39,514 nucleotides of DNA from Longimicrobium sp. (GTDB lineage Bacteria > Gemmatimonadota > Gemmatimonadetes > Longimicrobiales > Longimicrobiaceae). Of this stretch, positions 31,844 through 39,504 are shown in pieces. The position numbers and the translations under genes are program-made. Below the pieces are notes generated by a model, which did not search any database, had not been told where the DNA came from, and saw only the letters and a list, made by a program, of their open reading frames with translations. How positions within the stretch are numbered: the stretch's first letter is position 1; the number at the start of each line of letters is the position of its first letter. The DNA is taken from positions 1 through 39,514 of the forward strand of contig DASVTZ010000248.1 of assembly GCA_036387335.1 (NCBI GenBank), written 5' to 3'.

Positions 31844-34800
31844 ATGTCCGTTCCATTCCGACGCGCCACGCGCTGGGCCGTTGCCCTCTGCGTGGGCGCG
31901 GTATCCGCGGCGGCGTACGCCACACCCGCGTCCGCGCAGTACTTCGGGCGCAACCAGGTGCAGTACCGCGAGTTCGACTTCCGCATCCTGCGGACGACGC
32001 ACTTCGACGTGTACTTCTACCCGGAAGAGGAAGCCGCGGCCCGCAACGCCGCCCGCCACGTGGAGCGGTGGTACTCGCGGCTGTCGCGCGTGCTGGACTA
32101 CGAGTTCGAGAACCGCCAGCCGCTGATCCTGTACGCCAGCGCCCCGCACTTCCAGCAGAACGCCATCACCGGCAACCTGGGCGAGGGCACGGGCGGCGTT
32201 ACGGAGGTGTTCAAGCAGCGCATCATCCAGCCGTTCGGCGGCACCGTCCAGGAGACGGACCACGTGCTGGGCCACGAGCTGGTGCACGCCTTCCAGTACG
32301 ACATCACCGGCGCCGGGCGCGCCGGGGCAGGGCTGGAGCAGGCGGCGCAGCGGCTCAACAACCCCCTCTGGTTCACCGAGGGGATGGCCGAGTACCTGTC
32401 CGTGGGCCCGGTGGACCCGCACACCGCCATGTGGCTGCGCGACGCCGCGCTCACCGGAAAGGTCCCCACGCTGAGGCAGCTTACCTACGACCCGCAGTTC
32501 TTCCCCTACCGCTGGGGGCAGGCGCTCTGGTCGTACGTCGGCGGGCGCTGGGGCGACGCGGCGGTGGGGCAGATCCTGAAGCAGGTGGGCCAGGGGGTTC
32601 CGTACGACGAGGCGTTCGAGCGCATCCTGAACGCCGACCTGGAGACGATCGTCGAAGACTGGCAGACCTCCATCCGCCGCACCTACCTGCCGCTGCTCAC
32701 CAACCGGCGCGAGGCGCGCGAAGAGGCGCGTCCGCTGATCACGCAACGCGGCAAGGGCGGGCGGTACAACGTGGGCCCGGCGCTCTCGCCGGACGGGCGC
32801 CAGGTCGTCTTCCTATCCGATCTGGACGGGCTGGACGTGGAGCTCTTTTTGGCCAACGCGGAAACGGGCACTATCGTGCGGCGGCTGGTGAAGGGGCCGG
32901 CGTTCGACGCGCACTTCAGCTCGCTGCGCTTCATCAACTCGGCCGGGGCGTGGGCGCCGGACAACCGCCGCTTCGTGCTCTCCGCCCAGCGGACGGGGAG
33001 CGACGTGCTGGTGACGCTGGACACGCGCAACGCCAGCATCATCAGGGAGTACCGCATCCCGGGGGTCAGCGAGATCTCTTCGCCTACTTGGTCGGCGGAC
33101 GGCAACACCATCGCGTTTTCGGGGAACAGGGGCGGGATCACGGACATCTGGACGGTGGACGTGCGCACCGGGCAGGCGCGGCAGCTGACGGACGACCTGT
33201 ACGGCGACCTGCAGCCCGCCTTCTCGCCGGACGGGCGGACGATCGCCTTCGCCACGGAGCGCGGGGTGTCGCTGGACTCGCTGCGCTACCAGCGTGACGT
33301 GCGCGTGGGGCTGCTGGACGTCGCCACGGGGGCGGTGCGGATCGCGCCGGCGCAGGACCGCAGCAAGAACATCAACCCGCAGTGGTCGCGGGACGGCGCG
33401 GCGGTCTACTTCATCTCGGACCGCACGGGGATCCCCAACGTGTACCGGGTGGATCTCGCCGGCGGGCGGCTGACGCAGGTGACGAACCTGTTCACCGGCG
33501 TGAGCGGCGTCACGGCGCTCTCGCCCGCGCTGAGCTCGGCGACGCAGGCGGACCGGGTGGTCTTCTCGGCGTACGAGCGCAGCAACTTCAACCTGTACTC
33601 CATCGCCAATCCCACGGAGCTGGCGGGCACCGATCCGCAGGCACCGCAGATGGCGAGCGGGGTGCTGCTGCCGGCGCTCCTTCCGCCGTCGCCGCGGCCC
33701 ACGGAGCCGGCGTTCAACCGGGTGTCGGCCACCATCAACGACGTCGCCACGGGGCTTCCCACCGAGGCCGAGGTGGCCCAGTACGCGGTGGTGCACTACA
33801 GCCCGCGCCTGTCGCTGGACTACCTGGGGCAGCCGCAGGTGGGCGTGTCCGGGAGCTCCGGGGTCGGCGGGCAGCGCGGCGGGCTGTACGGCGGCATCGG
33901 CGGCATCTTCAGCGACGTGCTGGCGCGCCACACCATCTACGCCACCATACAGGCGCAGGGGCGCATCGAGGAGATCGGCGGGAGCGCGGCGTACATCAAC
34001 CGCGAGCACCGCTGGAACCTGGGCATCGCGGCGCAGCGCATTCCGTACGTGGCCGGCGGATACCGCCAGGGCGTCGATCAATCGACGGGCCAGCTCATCA
34101 CGCAGCGGATCACGTACCGCCTCTTCGACACGAACGTCAGCGGGATCGCGCAGTACCCGTTCTCGCAGGTGCAGCGGCTGGAGTTCTCGGCCGGGGCGCG
34201 GCGGATCGCGCAGGACCTGCGGACGGAGGAGTTCACTTCGGGCGGCGCGTTCAACGAGGAGCTGGAGTCGCTTCCGGGCTACAACCTGGGCGAGGGCTCG
34301 GCGGCGCTGGTGTACGACAACTCGCTCTTCGGCTACACCTCGCCCTTCGCGGGGATGCGGTACCGGTTCGAGGTGGCGCCCACCATCGGGACGCTCCGCT
34401 TCACGCAGGTCACCACGGACTTCCGGAAGTACTTCTTCCTCCGCCCGCTGACTTTCGCAGTGCGCGGCTGGCACTTCGGCCGCTACGGGCGCGACGAGGC
34501 GCGGCTGAGCCCCATCTACCTGGGCTATCCGCAGATCATGCGCGGCTACTCGCAGGGGAGCGTCACCAACGCCTGCATCGACCAGCTCAACGCGGGCATC
34601 CCGCAGGGGAGCGCGGTGGAGTGCCGTGCGCTGGAGCAGCTGCGCGGAAGCCGGTTCGCCGTCGCGAACGCGGAGCTGCGCTTCCCGCTGATCCGGCAGG
34701 TGGTGGTGGGAGGCGGGCTGGGGCTGCCGCCGATCGAGGGGATCGCCTTCTTCGACGCCGGCACTTCGTACGGCGACGTGCTGACGGTGAACAACGAGGT

Positions 34801-34990
34801 GCTGGAGACGCGCCCCAACTTCCGCCGCGGCCCCGCCCCCGAGGCGAACGACCGCGGGCTCTTCACCAGCGCCGGGGTCGGTGCGCGGGTGAACCTGTTT
34901 GGATACGCGGTGCTGGAGGGTGTGTACGTGAACGCGCTCGACCGGCCGACGGGGTGGCACTGGCAGTTTTCGCTGCAGCCGGGGTTCTAG
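31844..34990 (+). CDS. Secreted metalloprotease / beta-propeller / outer-membrane barrel protein
   Basis: The 1048-residue product begins with a signal peptide (to about ASAQ, residue 32). Residues about 45-250 hold a peptidase-MA-like gluzincin domain with HELVH (H144, E145, H148) and a downstream WFTEGMAEYLS (E179), the third zinc ligand. From about 310 to 610 there are TolB/WD40-like repeats marked by SPDGRQVVFLSD, SADGNTIAFSGN and SPDGRTIAFATE. About 690-1048 is rich in amphipathic strands and ends in WHWQFSLQPGF, like an Omp85/surface-antigen barrel with a terminal Phe. GAGGAG lies before the ATG. The three-part build suggests a protease held at the outer membrane; the substrate is unknown. 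Confidence 0.82.
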   Translation: MSVPFRRATRWAVALCVGAVSAAAYATPASAQYFGRNQVQYREFDFRILRTTHFDVYFYPEEEAAARNAARHVERWYSRLSRVLDYEFENRQPLILYASAPHFQQNAITGNLGEGTGGVTEVFKQRIIQPFGGTVQETDHVLGHELVHAFQYDITGAGRAGAGLEQAAQRLNNPLWFTEGMAEYLSVGPVDPHTAMWLRDAALTGKVPTLRQLTYDPQFFPYRWGQALWSYVGGRWGDAAVGQILKQVGQGVPYDEAFERILNADLETIVEDWQTSIRRTYLPLLTNRREAREEARPLITQRGKGGRYNVGPALSPDGRQVVFLSDLDGLDVELFLANAETGTIVRRLVKGPAFDAHFSSLRFINSAGAWAPDNRRFVLSAQRTGSDVLVTLDTRNASIIREYRIPGVSEISSPTWSADGNTIAFSGNRGGITDIWTVDVRTGQARQLTDDLYGDLQPAFSPDGRTIAFATERGVSLDSLRYQRDVRVGLLDVATGAVRIAPAQDRSKNINPQWSRDGAAVYFISDRTGIPNVYRVDLAGGRLTQVTNLFTGVSGVTALSPALSSATQADRVVFSAYERSNFNLYSIANPTELAGTDPQAPQMASGVLLPALLPPSPRPTEPAFNRVSATINDVATGLPTEAEVAQYAVVHYSPRLSLDYLGQPQVGVSGSSGVGGQRGGLYGGIGGIFSDVLARHTIYATIQAQGRIEEIGGSAAYINREHRWNLGIAAQRIPYVAGGYRQGVDQSTGQLITQRITYRLFDTNVSGIAQYPFSQVQRLEFSAGARRIAQDLRTEEFTSGGAFNEELESLPGYNLGEGSAALVYDNSLFGYTSPFAGMRYRFEVAPTIGTLRFTQVTTDFRKYFFLRPLTFAVRGWHFGRYGRDEARLSPIYLGYPQIMRGYSQGSVTNACIDQLNAGIPQGSAVECRALEQLRGSRFAVANAELRFPLIRQVVVGGGLGLPPIEGIAFFDAGTSYGDVLTVNNEVLETRPNFRRGPAPEANDRGLFTSAGVGARVNLFGYAVLEGVYVNALDRPTGWHWQFSLQPGF

Positions 34991-34998
34991 CGACGGAA

Positions 34999-35096
34999 GT
35001 GCCTAGTGCCTAGTGCCTAGTGCCTAGTGCCTAGTGCCTAGTGCCTAGTGCCTAGTGCCTAGTGCCTAGTGCCTAGTGCTAAGTGCTAAGTGCTAA
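34999..35096 (+). repeat. Tandem 7-base repeat: 11 GTGCCTA plus 3 GTGCTAA
   Basis: Fourteen perfect 7-base units in two blocks start 9 bases after the stop of the protease/barrel gene. The unit resembles the 8-base GTGCGTTA repeats elsewhere in the window (GTGC plus a short TA-containing tail). Confidence 0.9.
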
Positions 35097-35109
35097 GTTA
35101 GGTGAGCAA

Positions 35110-35136
35110 GAGGGCCGGGGCGATTCCCCGGCCCTC
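35110..35136 (+). terminator. Terminator after the protease/barrel gene
   Basis: An 11-pair perfect stem GAGGGCCGGGG/CCCCGGCCCTC with a 5-base loop is followed by GTGCGTTGTTGCGTTCTTG, a T-rich stretch. It lies beyond the 7-base tandem array, so the array is probably transcribed. Confidence 0.75.
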
Positions 35137-35192
35137 GTGCGTTGTTGCGTTCTTGCGTCGCGCGGGTGGTGCCGTGTGGCCGGCGGCGGCGG

Positions 35193-35290
35193 CGGGGGAT
35201 GCGTCGCCGGGGGGATGCGTCGCCCGGGGTATGCGTCGCCGGGGGATGAATCCCCCGGCTGGAACCACGCGAAGCCGGCTGAAGCCGGCT
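35193..35290. repeat. Degenerate 16-base tandem repeat and hairpins
   Basis: GGGGGATGCGTCGCC-type units occur about 3.5 times. They are followed by a CCGGGGGAT-GA-ATCCCCCGG palindrome and AGCCGGCT-GA-AGCCGGCT. No gene is visible. Confidence 0.65.
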
Positions 35291-35307
35291 CGTGCGGCAC
35301 GTAAACT

Positions 35308-35452
35308 TTGTCATCCTGAGCGACGCGCGGCTCAGGCCTCGCCGCGGCTCCAAGCTTTCGCGCGGAGCGAAGGATCTACTGCGCGTGTAGCGAGAACCGC
35401 GGTGTTAAGCGATTGCCGGCCCGGCGTGCGGTAGATCCTTTAGTCGCCGCAG
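35308..35452. repeat. Dispersed TTTGTCATCCTGA...GGATCTAC repeat
   Basis: It begins TTTGTCATCCTGAGCGA and contains GAAGGATCTACTGCG, then an inverted GTAGATCCTTTAGTCGCC at about 35434-35451. It corresponds to the element at 19686-19757. I recall related intergenic repeats in Acidobacteriota and relatives. Confidence 0.6.
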
Positions 35453-35604
35453 AAGCCCGGACGGTGCGCCGAGGGCGGGCTCCCCAGGATCACGCGCATG
35501 GGCGGGAATGCGAGTCCGCGAAGGCGTCGCGAAGGCGGACTTTGCGTGGGTCCAGCGGCGAATTCATTCGCTTCTGGATGCGGGCCTCCGCGTATGCACG
35601 GGGT

Positions 35605-35795
35605 ACGGGCAGCCACGTGGGGCAGCCCCTTCGGGATCGGTGCCGGGGGGCGAAGGGTGGGGCCAGGGCGAGGGTGGGCAGACACGCAGGTCTGCCCCTA
35701 CGAAATTTGCGGCGCACGGAGAAGATCCAGGGGATTGTGCGCGAGGAGCAGGTCGAGGTGGGGGCGGGCACGGGCGCGTTGAATCGCGCCCGTAG
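35605..35795 (-). repeat. Composite palindromic element A-B-C, copy 4 (inverted)
   Basis: C at 35605-35633, B at 35673-35701 and A at 35769-35795. The C-B spacing is 68 bases as elsewhere, but B-A is 96, so about 28 bases have been added. The order is the same as in copies 1 and 3. Confidence 0.78.
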
Positions 35796-35861
35796 GAAGG
35801 TTTATCGTGGGCACCCGGTGCAAACCTTTCGCGCCTTGGGACGGGGGCGTAACTTCCGCGC

Positions 35862-36467
35862 ATGAGCGACCGCCCACTTCCCGAGAACCGCGAAGCACGC
35901 CGACGCGCGATCCTGGAGTCGGCGGTGCGCGTGTTCGCGGAGAATGGTTTCTTTGCCGCGCGCATTCGCGACATCGCGGCGGGGGCGGGGGTGGCGGAGG
36001 GGACGATCTACCTCTACTTCGACGGCAAGGACGACCTCCTCCTCACCGCGTTCCGCGACAAGGTGGCGGAGTTCTGCGCGTCGGTGCGGGACGTGCTCTC
36101 GTCTTCGCTGCCCTTCCAGGAGAGGCTCTCCAGGTTCGTGGCGCACCAGTTCGAGAGCATCGAGGCCGATCCGCCGCTGGCCACCGTGCTCCTGCTGGAG
36201 AGCCGGCAGTCGAGCAAGTTCTACGGCGGGGCGGTGCGCGACGTGCTGCGCTCGTACGCGCAGGCCATCGACGAGCTGCTGGCGAGCGGTCAGCACTCCG
36301 GCGAGCTGCGGCCCGACGCGGACGTGCCCCTCGCCCGGCGCATGCTGATCGGCGCGCTGGAGGAGATCGAGCTGGAGTGGCTGCTGGGCGACCGCACCCG
36401 CCCGTTGGTGGCGATGGCGCCGCGCGTGGCCGCCACCTTCTTCCGCGGCCTAGCCACCGTCGGCTGA
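35862..36467 (+). CDS. TetR/AcrR-family repressor
   Basis: The 201-residue product has a typical TetR DNA-binding domain at about 12-60: ARRRAILESAVRVFAENGFF, then RIRDIAAGAGVAEGTIYLYF and a DGKDDLL turn. The C-terminal helical domain has FVAHQFESIEADPPLATVLLLESRQ-type helices (split here by family memory, not by a search) and resembles the FadR/YsiA-like group that binds fatty acyl-CoA. This is an inference from pattern only. It is followed by a separate promoter and a 50-residue membrane protein; no obvious target operon lies next to it. Confidence 0.88.
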   Translation: MSDRPLPENREARRRAILESAVRVFAENGFFAARIRDIAAGAGVAEGTIYLYFDGKDDLLLTAFRDKVAEFCASVRDVLSSSLPFQERLSRFVAHQFESIEADPPLATVLLLESRQSSKFYGGAVRDVLRSYAQAIDELLASGQHSGELRPDADVPLARRMLIGALEEIELEWLLGDRTRPLVAMAPRVAATFFRGLATVG

Positions 36468-36473
36468 GGCTTC

Positions 36474-36502
36474 TGGACATCGGGGCGGGGGGGCGATAGA
36501 AT
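36474..36502 (+). promoter_or_regulatory. Promoter of the 50-residue membrane protein gene
   Basis: TGGACA (36474-36479) and TAGAAT (36497-36502) are separated by 17 bases, a good housekeeping promoter just after the TetR stop. The TAGAAT lies in otherwise G-rich DNA and stands out. Confidence 0.6.
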
Positions 36503-36564
36503 ACGCCGTCGCCTCATCAGGGAACCAACCGCGGACCCGGTCCGCGCAGCGAAACGAGCGAGCC

Positions 36565-36717
36565 ATGGCCGATCTGAACGTCCGCACGGAAGCCCAGCCG
36601 GTGGTCGAGGACGACTACACGATGGTGGAAGTGATCCTCTGGGTCCTGGGGATCCTGATGATTCCGCTCGTCCCCATCCTCATGGTGGCGTTCCTGACCC
36701 CGTTCAGCGGGATGTAG
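36565..36717 (+). CDS. Small single-span membrane protein (50 residues)
   Basis: The open frame encodes MADLNVRTEAQPVVEDDYTM and then one long hydrophobic helix (about 21-46) with two prolines (IPLVPIL). It ends in PFSGM. The N-terminal 20 residues are acidic and polar. It has its own promoter at 36474-36502 and a strong terminator at 36738, so it is a single-gene unit and very likely real. No family is recognised. Function unknown. Confidence 0.68.
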   Translation: MADLNVRTEAQPVVEDDYTMVEVILWVLGILMIPLVPILMVAFLTPFSGM

Positions 36718-36737
36718 ACGGAGCACGGCTCCGTACC

Positions 36738-36775
36738 AAAAGGCCCCGGCCCGCAGTGCGAGCCGGGGCCTTTTT
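36738..36775. terminator. Strong bidirectional terminator
   Basis: The stem AAAAGGCCCCGGC pairs perfectly with GCCGGGGCCTTTT, followed by a fifth T on plus and flanked by A on the other side. It ends both the 50-residue membrane protein gene (plus) and the COG3014-like gene (minus). Confidence 0.92.
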
Positions 36776-36787
36776 GCGTGCGGTCGC

Positions 36788-38599
36788 TTACTCCGGCCGC
36801 GGTCGGGGGGCGGCGCCCGGCACGCTCGCCTCGCCCGGCGCGCGGGTGCGGCCGAAGTCGGGGACGCGCGCGGCGGGGATCGCGGCGGGACGATCTCCCT
36901 CGCGGCGCGTGGAAGGGCGGGCCGCGGTCCGCTCGCCCGCGGGCTTGTCGCGCGGCCGCACTTCGGCGGCGGGCACGGAGGGCTCACCCATCAGCGGCGC
37001 CAGCTCGTCGGCGGTGGCGACGGGGCCGGCGTGGGCGAGGCGCTCGTAATCGCCGCTTTCCGCGCCCCACACGCGCCGGTGGACGATGCGCGTGGCGCCC
37101 GCCTCCAGCGACACGCGCCCCAAGTCGAGTGTCTGCGCGACGCTGCCGTCGGCGGCGAGCACCTGAATCTGGACGTCGTGCTCGCCCGGCGGCAGGGTGA
37201 GGCGCGCCACCGAGATGCGGTCCGGGAGGAGCGACCAGCTTCGCGTGTCCGCGCGCTCCATCACGTTGCCGGCCAGGTTCACGGCGCGAGCGGCCAGCCA
37301 GCCGAGCGCCTCGCTCTCCTTGTTCCCCTTCTTCTCCGCCTCGCGCGCGGCCAGGTACTTGGCGACTCCGCGCGTCACCATGCGGGCCACCATCGCGGGG
37401 CGCTGCGCATCCCACCGCCGCGTCACCGCGGACGACAGGTCGGAGGCGGCGACGGGGACGCCGGCCGTGTCGCCGTCCAGCACCAGGCGCAGGGCGGAGG
37501 GGGCGCACGCCTCCAGCCGCGGGACCGCCCACGCCAGCTTGAGGATGTGGGCGCCATCCAGCGCGTCCGCGAGCAGGAAGCGCTCGTCCCAGGTGGCGCC
37601 CCAGCGCGCCTTCTCCGCCAGGTTCGACAGGAGGTGCGCCGCCACACGCGCGGTGGACTGGGTGATGCGCGCCGCGTCGCCGCTCTGCAGCGCCTCCACC
37701 TCGTCCGGCGGTATGGGGACGTGGATGTCCGCGGCGCCGCGGTGCGCCACCCATCCCTCCTCCACCAGCACCACCAGCTCCGCGTCGTCCGTGCCGCCGT
37801 TGAGCGCGGGACCGGCCACCTTGTAGCGCACCGCGGCCGATTCGGCCACCTCGCGAACACCGGCGGCGCGGGCCGCGCGGTAAAGCTCGATCCCCAGCGT
37901 GGCCGGCGGCGCCGCGTCGTCCCGCGAGCAGGCGTCGTAGCCGCGCTCCGCCTGGCGGTAGGAGACGAGCGCATCGCGCCGCTCCCCCGCCCCGTCGTAC
38001 ACGAGACCCGTGAGGTACTGCACGAAGCCCTCGCCCACGCAGGGCTCCTTGCTCCCCTGGCGGATGCGCTCCAGGTATGCGTTGGCCTTGCGCGCCTCCA
38101 CCAGCGTCCCTTCACCGCCACCGAGCGCCAGGTAGTTCAGCATTCGGTAGTAGGGGATCATCGCCATCTCGGCGGGGGGCGGGGTGTACGCCGCGACGGC
38201 GTCGTTCACCAGCACCATCGCCGCCTGCCGCGTGACGGAGCGGGTGAAGCGCCGCTCCGCCTCTTCCTCGGCCCACTGGAAGGCGGCGTTGCTCTCCTCC
38301 CACTTGCCCGCGTGGTGCAGAACGACGCCGAGCTGCAGGTGGCGGAGGAGCTCGTCGCGCGGGGCGACCCTGCTGCGCTCCTGCAGCATCTGGAGCGCGG
38401 AGTCGGCGCGCCCCTCCATCAGGTAGTGGCGAAGCCAGGCATCCGTCTCGCCAAGCGTGGAGCTGAGGAGCGGGGAGTTGGCGGGGAGCGCCTCGGGGGC
38501 GGGACGGGCGGGGTAACGCGCCCCACCGGCGCACCCGGCGACCGCCGCCGCCACGAGGGCGGCGGCGATCGCGCGCAGGGCGGCGGGGACGGGTCTCAT
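36788..38599 (-). CDS. TPR lipoprotein of the COG3014 type
   Basis: The 603-residue lipoprotein (VAGC, cysteine 23) has a TPR-rich N-terminal half: helical pairs from about 45 to 130 (WLRHYLMEGRADSALQMLQE; LQLGVVLHHAGKWEESNAAF) and again near 190-215. YYRMLNYLALGGGEGTLVEARKANAYLER-type segments (given in parts: YYRMLNYLAL and EARKANAYLERI) match COG3014 as I remember it. A beta-rich C-terminal domain follows, then a proline/arginine-rich tail of about 65 residues (AEVRPRDKPAGERTAARPST). In Vibrio and Shewanella, COG3014 genes sit with LpoB-like peptidoglycan-synthase activators. Its ATG overlaps the stop of the upstream lipoprotein gene. Confidence 0.75.
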   Translation of the reverse strand: MRPVPAALRAIAAALVAAAVAGCAGGARYPARPAPEALPANSPLLSSTLGETDAWLRHYLMEGRADSALQMLQERSRVAPRDELLRHLQLGVVLHHAGKWEESNAAFQWAEEEAERRFTRSVTRQAAMVLVNDAVAAYTPPPAEMAMIPYYRMLNYLALGGGEGTLVEARKANAYLERIRQGSKEPCVGEGFVQYLTGLVYDGAGERRDALVSYRQAERGYDACSRDDAAPPATLGIELYRAARAAGVREVAESAAVRYKVAGPALNGGTDDAELVVLVEEGWVAHRGAADIHVPIPPDEVEALQSGDAARITQSTARVAAHLLSNLAEKARWGATWDERFLLADALDGAHILKLAWAVPRLEACAPSALRLVLDGDTAGVPVAASDLSSAVTRRWDAQRPAMVARMVTRGVAKYLAAREAEKKGNKESEALGWLAARAVNLAGNVMERADTRSWSLLPDRISVARLTLPPGEHDVQIQVLAADGSVAQTLDLGRVSLEAGATRIVHRRVWGAESGDYERLAHAGPVATADELAPLMGEPSVPAAEVRPRDKPAGERTAARPSTRREGDRPAAIPAARVPDFGRTRAPGEASVPGAAPRPRPE

Positions 38600-39408
38600 C
38601 GTCCGCCGCGCTGCAGGACGATGATGCGCTGCTGCGCCACGATGGCCGCCTGGTACAGGTGCGCGTAGGCGTCGCCATGCGCGCGGATCTTCTCCAGCTC
38701 CAGCTGGTGGAGGAAGAGCTGGTAGCGGATGGTGGCCTCGTAGGGCCGCAGCTGCTTGTCAAGCGCCCGCGCGATGCGGAGCGTCGTCTCCGGGTTGCCG
38801 GCGTCGATCACGTCGGCGCGGTCGTAGCGGTCCAGCGCCGCGCGGAAGTCGCCGCGCGCCGCGAAGTCGTCGCCTTCGCGAAGGAGCGCGGCGGCGCGCG
38901 CACGCGAGCGCCCGGCCTGCGACGCGTCGCCGGCATTGGCCACCAGCCGCACGCCCTCGGGCTCCTGGTAGGCGATGGAGCGAACGCGTCCCTCTTCCAT
39001 CGTCACGTACGCCACCGGCGCCACGCGGTCCGCGGGAAGGTGCGCTTCGTCGCGGGCGACAAGCGTGGTGGTGCGCCCGTCGCCGCGCGTCTCCCAGGCG
39101 GCGGCGCCGCTGCGGGTGGCGGCCAGCACCTGCGCCTGCGTCATCCCCAGCGCCAGCTCGCCGCGGGCGATGGCCTCGCAGGTGGCGCCGGCGCACGACG
39201 CCAGCGCGGCTGCCTCGTTGCGGTTGCGCTCCCCGGCCAGCCGCACGCGCTCGGACTCGCCCTCGGCGCGCGCCCGCTCCACCGTCTCGTCCGCATGCGA
39301 AGGAACGATGGCGCCGTTCGCCTGGATGGGCCGCACCGGCTGCATCCGCGGACCGCACGCCGCGGCCGCCGTGAGCAGCGCCAGCGCCGCCAAGTTGAGG
39401 TGCTTCAT
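38596..39408 (-). CDS. Lipoprotein with SmpA-like and TPR segments
   Basis: The 270-residue lipoprotein (AAAC, cysteine 18) has a charged coiled-coil-like stretch at about 40-68 (ETVERARAEGESERVRLAGE). A GELALGMTQAQVLAA segment with following strands recalls the SmpA/OmlA or BamE-like GMTxxxV fold. A C-terminal TPR hairpin follows (ARAAALLREGDDFAARGDFR, AALDRYDRADVIDAGNPETT). GCAGGAG lies about 10 bases before the ATG. It overlaps the COG3014-like gene by 4 bases, so the two should be made together and probably form a periplasmic complex. The assignment is by pattern only. Confidence 0.68.
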   Translation of the reverse strand: MKHLNLAALALLTAAAACGPRMQPVRPIQANGAIVPSHADETVERARAEGESERVRLAGERNRNEAAALASCAGATCEAIARGELALGMTQAQVLAATRSGAAAWETRGDGRTTTLVARDEAHLPADRVAPVAYVTMEEGRVRSIAYQEPEGVRLVANAGDASQAGRSRARAAALLREGDDFAARGDFRAALDRYDRADVIDAGNPETTLRIARALDKQLRPYEATIRYQLFLHQLELEKIRAHGDAYAHLYQAAIVAQQRIIVLQRGGR

Positions 39409-39465
39409 GGTGATCGTGCTCCTGCAGGGGTGGGGAGAGTGGTTCGGTCGCCGGCGTGGACAGCT

Positions 39466-39504
39466 TGGTGCGTGAGTGCGTTAGTGCGTTAGTGCGTGAG
39501 TGCG
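39466..39504 (+). repeat. Tandem 8-base repeat GTGCGTTA/GTGCGTGA, about 5 copies
   Basis: The same unit as at 19629 and 30556 lies upstream of the lipoprotein gene at the right edge of the window. Confidence 0.72.

Larger units (their letters stand above)
34991..35861. other. Gap of about 870 bases, repeats only
   Basis: The longest gap in the window. It holds the 7-base array, a terminator, degenerate tandem repeats, a dispersed repeat and composite element copy 4, in that order. 35480-35560 also has an inverted GTCCGCGAAGGCG / CGCGAAGGCGGAC unit. The last 65 bases lead into the TetR gene and show no clear promoter. I find no credible gene. Confidence 0.6.

Noticed and set aside
32813-34960. 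Open frame of 715 codons on minus across the protease/barrel gene
   Set aside because: It has no motif and a composition typical of reverse-strand shadows.
34999-35096. CRISPR or coding repeat
   Set aside because: The 7-base units are directly adjacent without spacers, lie after a stop codon and contain frequent stops.
35498-35795. Short frames made of GRHAGLPL, GSHVGQPL and TQVCPY-like peptides
   Set aside because: These peptides are the translated palindromes B, C and A of composite element copy 4, not a gene. The same holds at 17614, 23461 and 30569.
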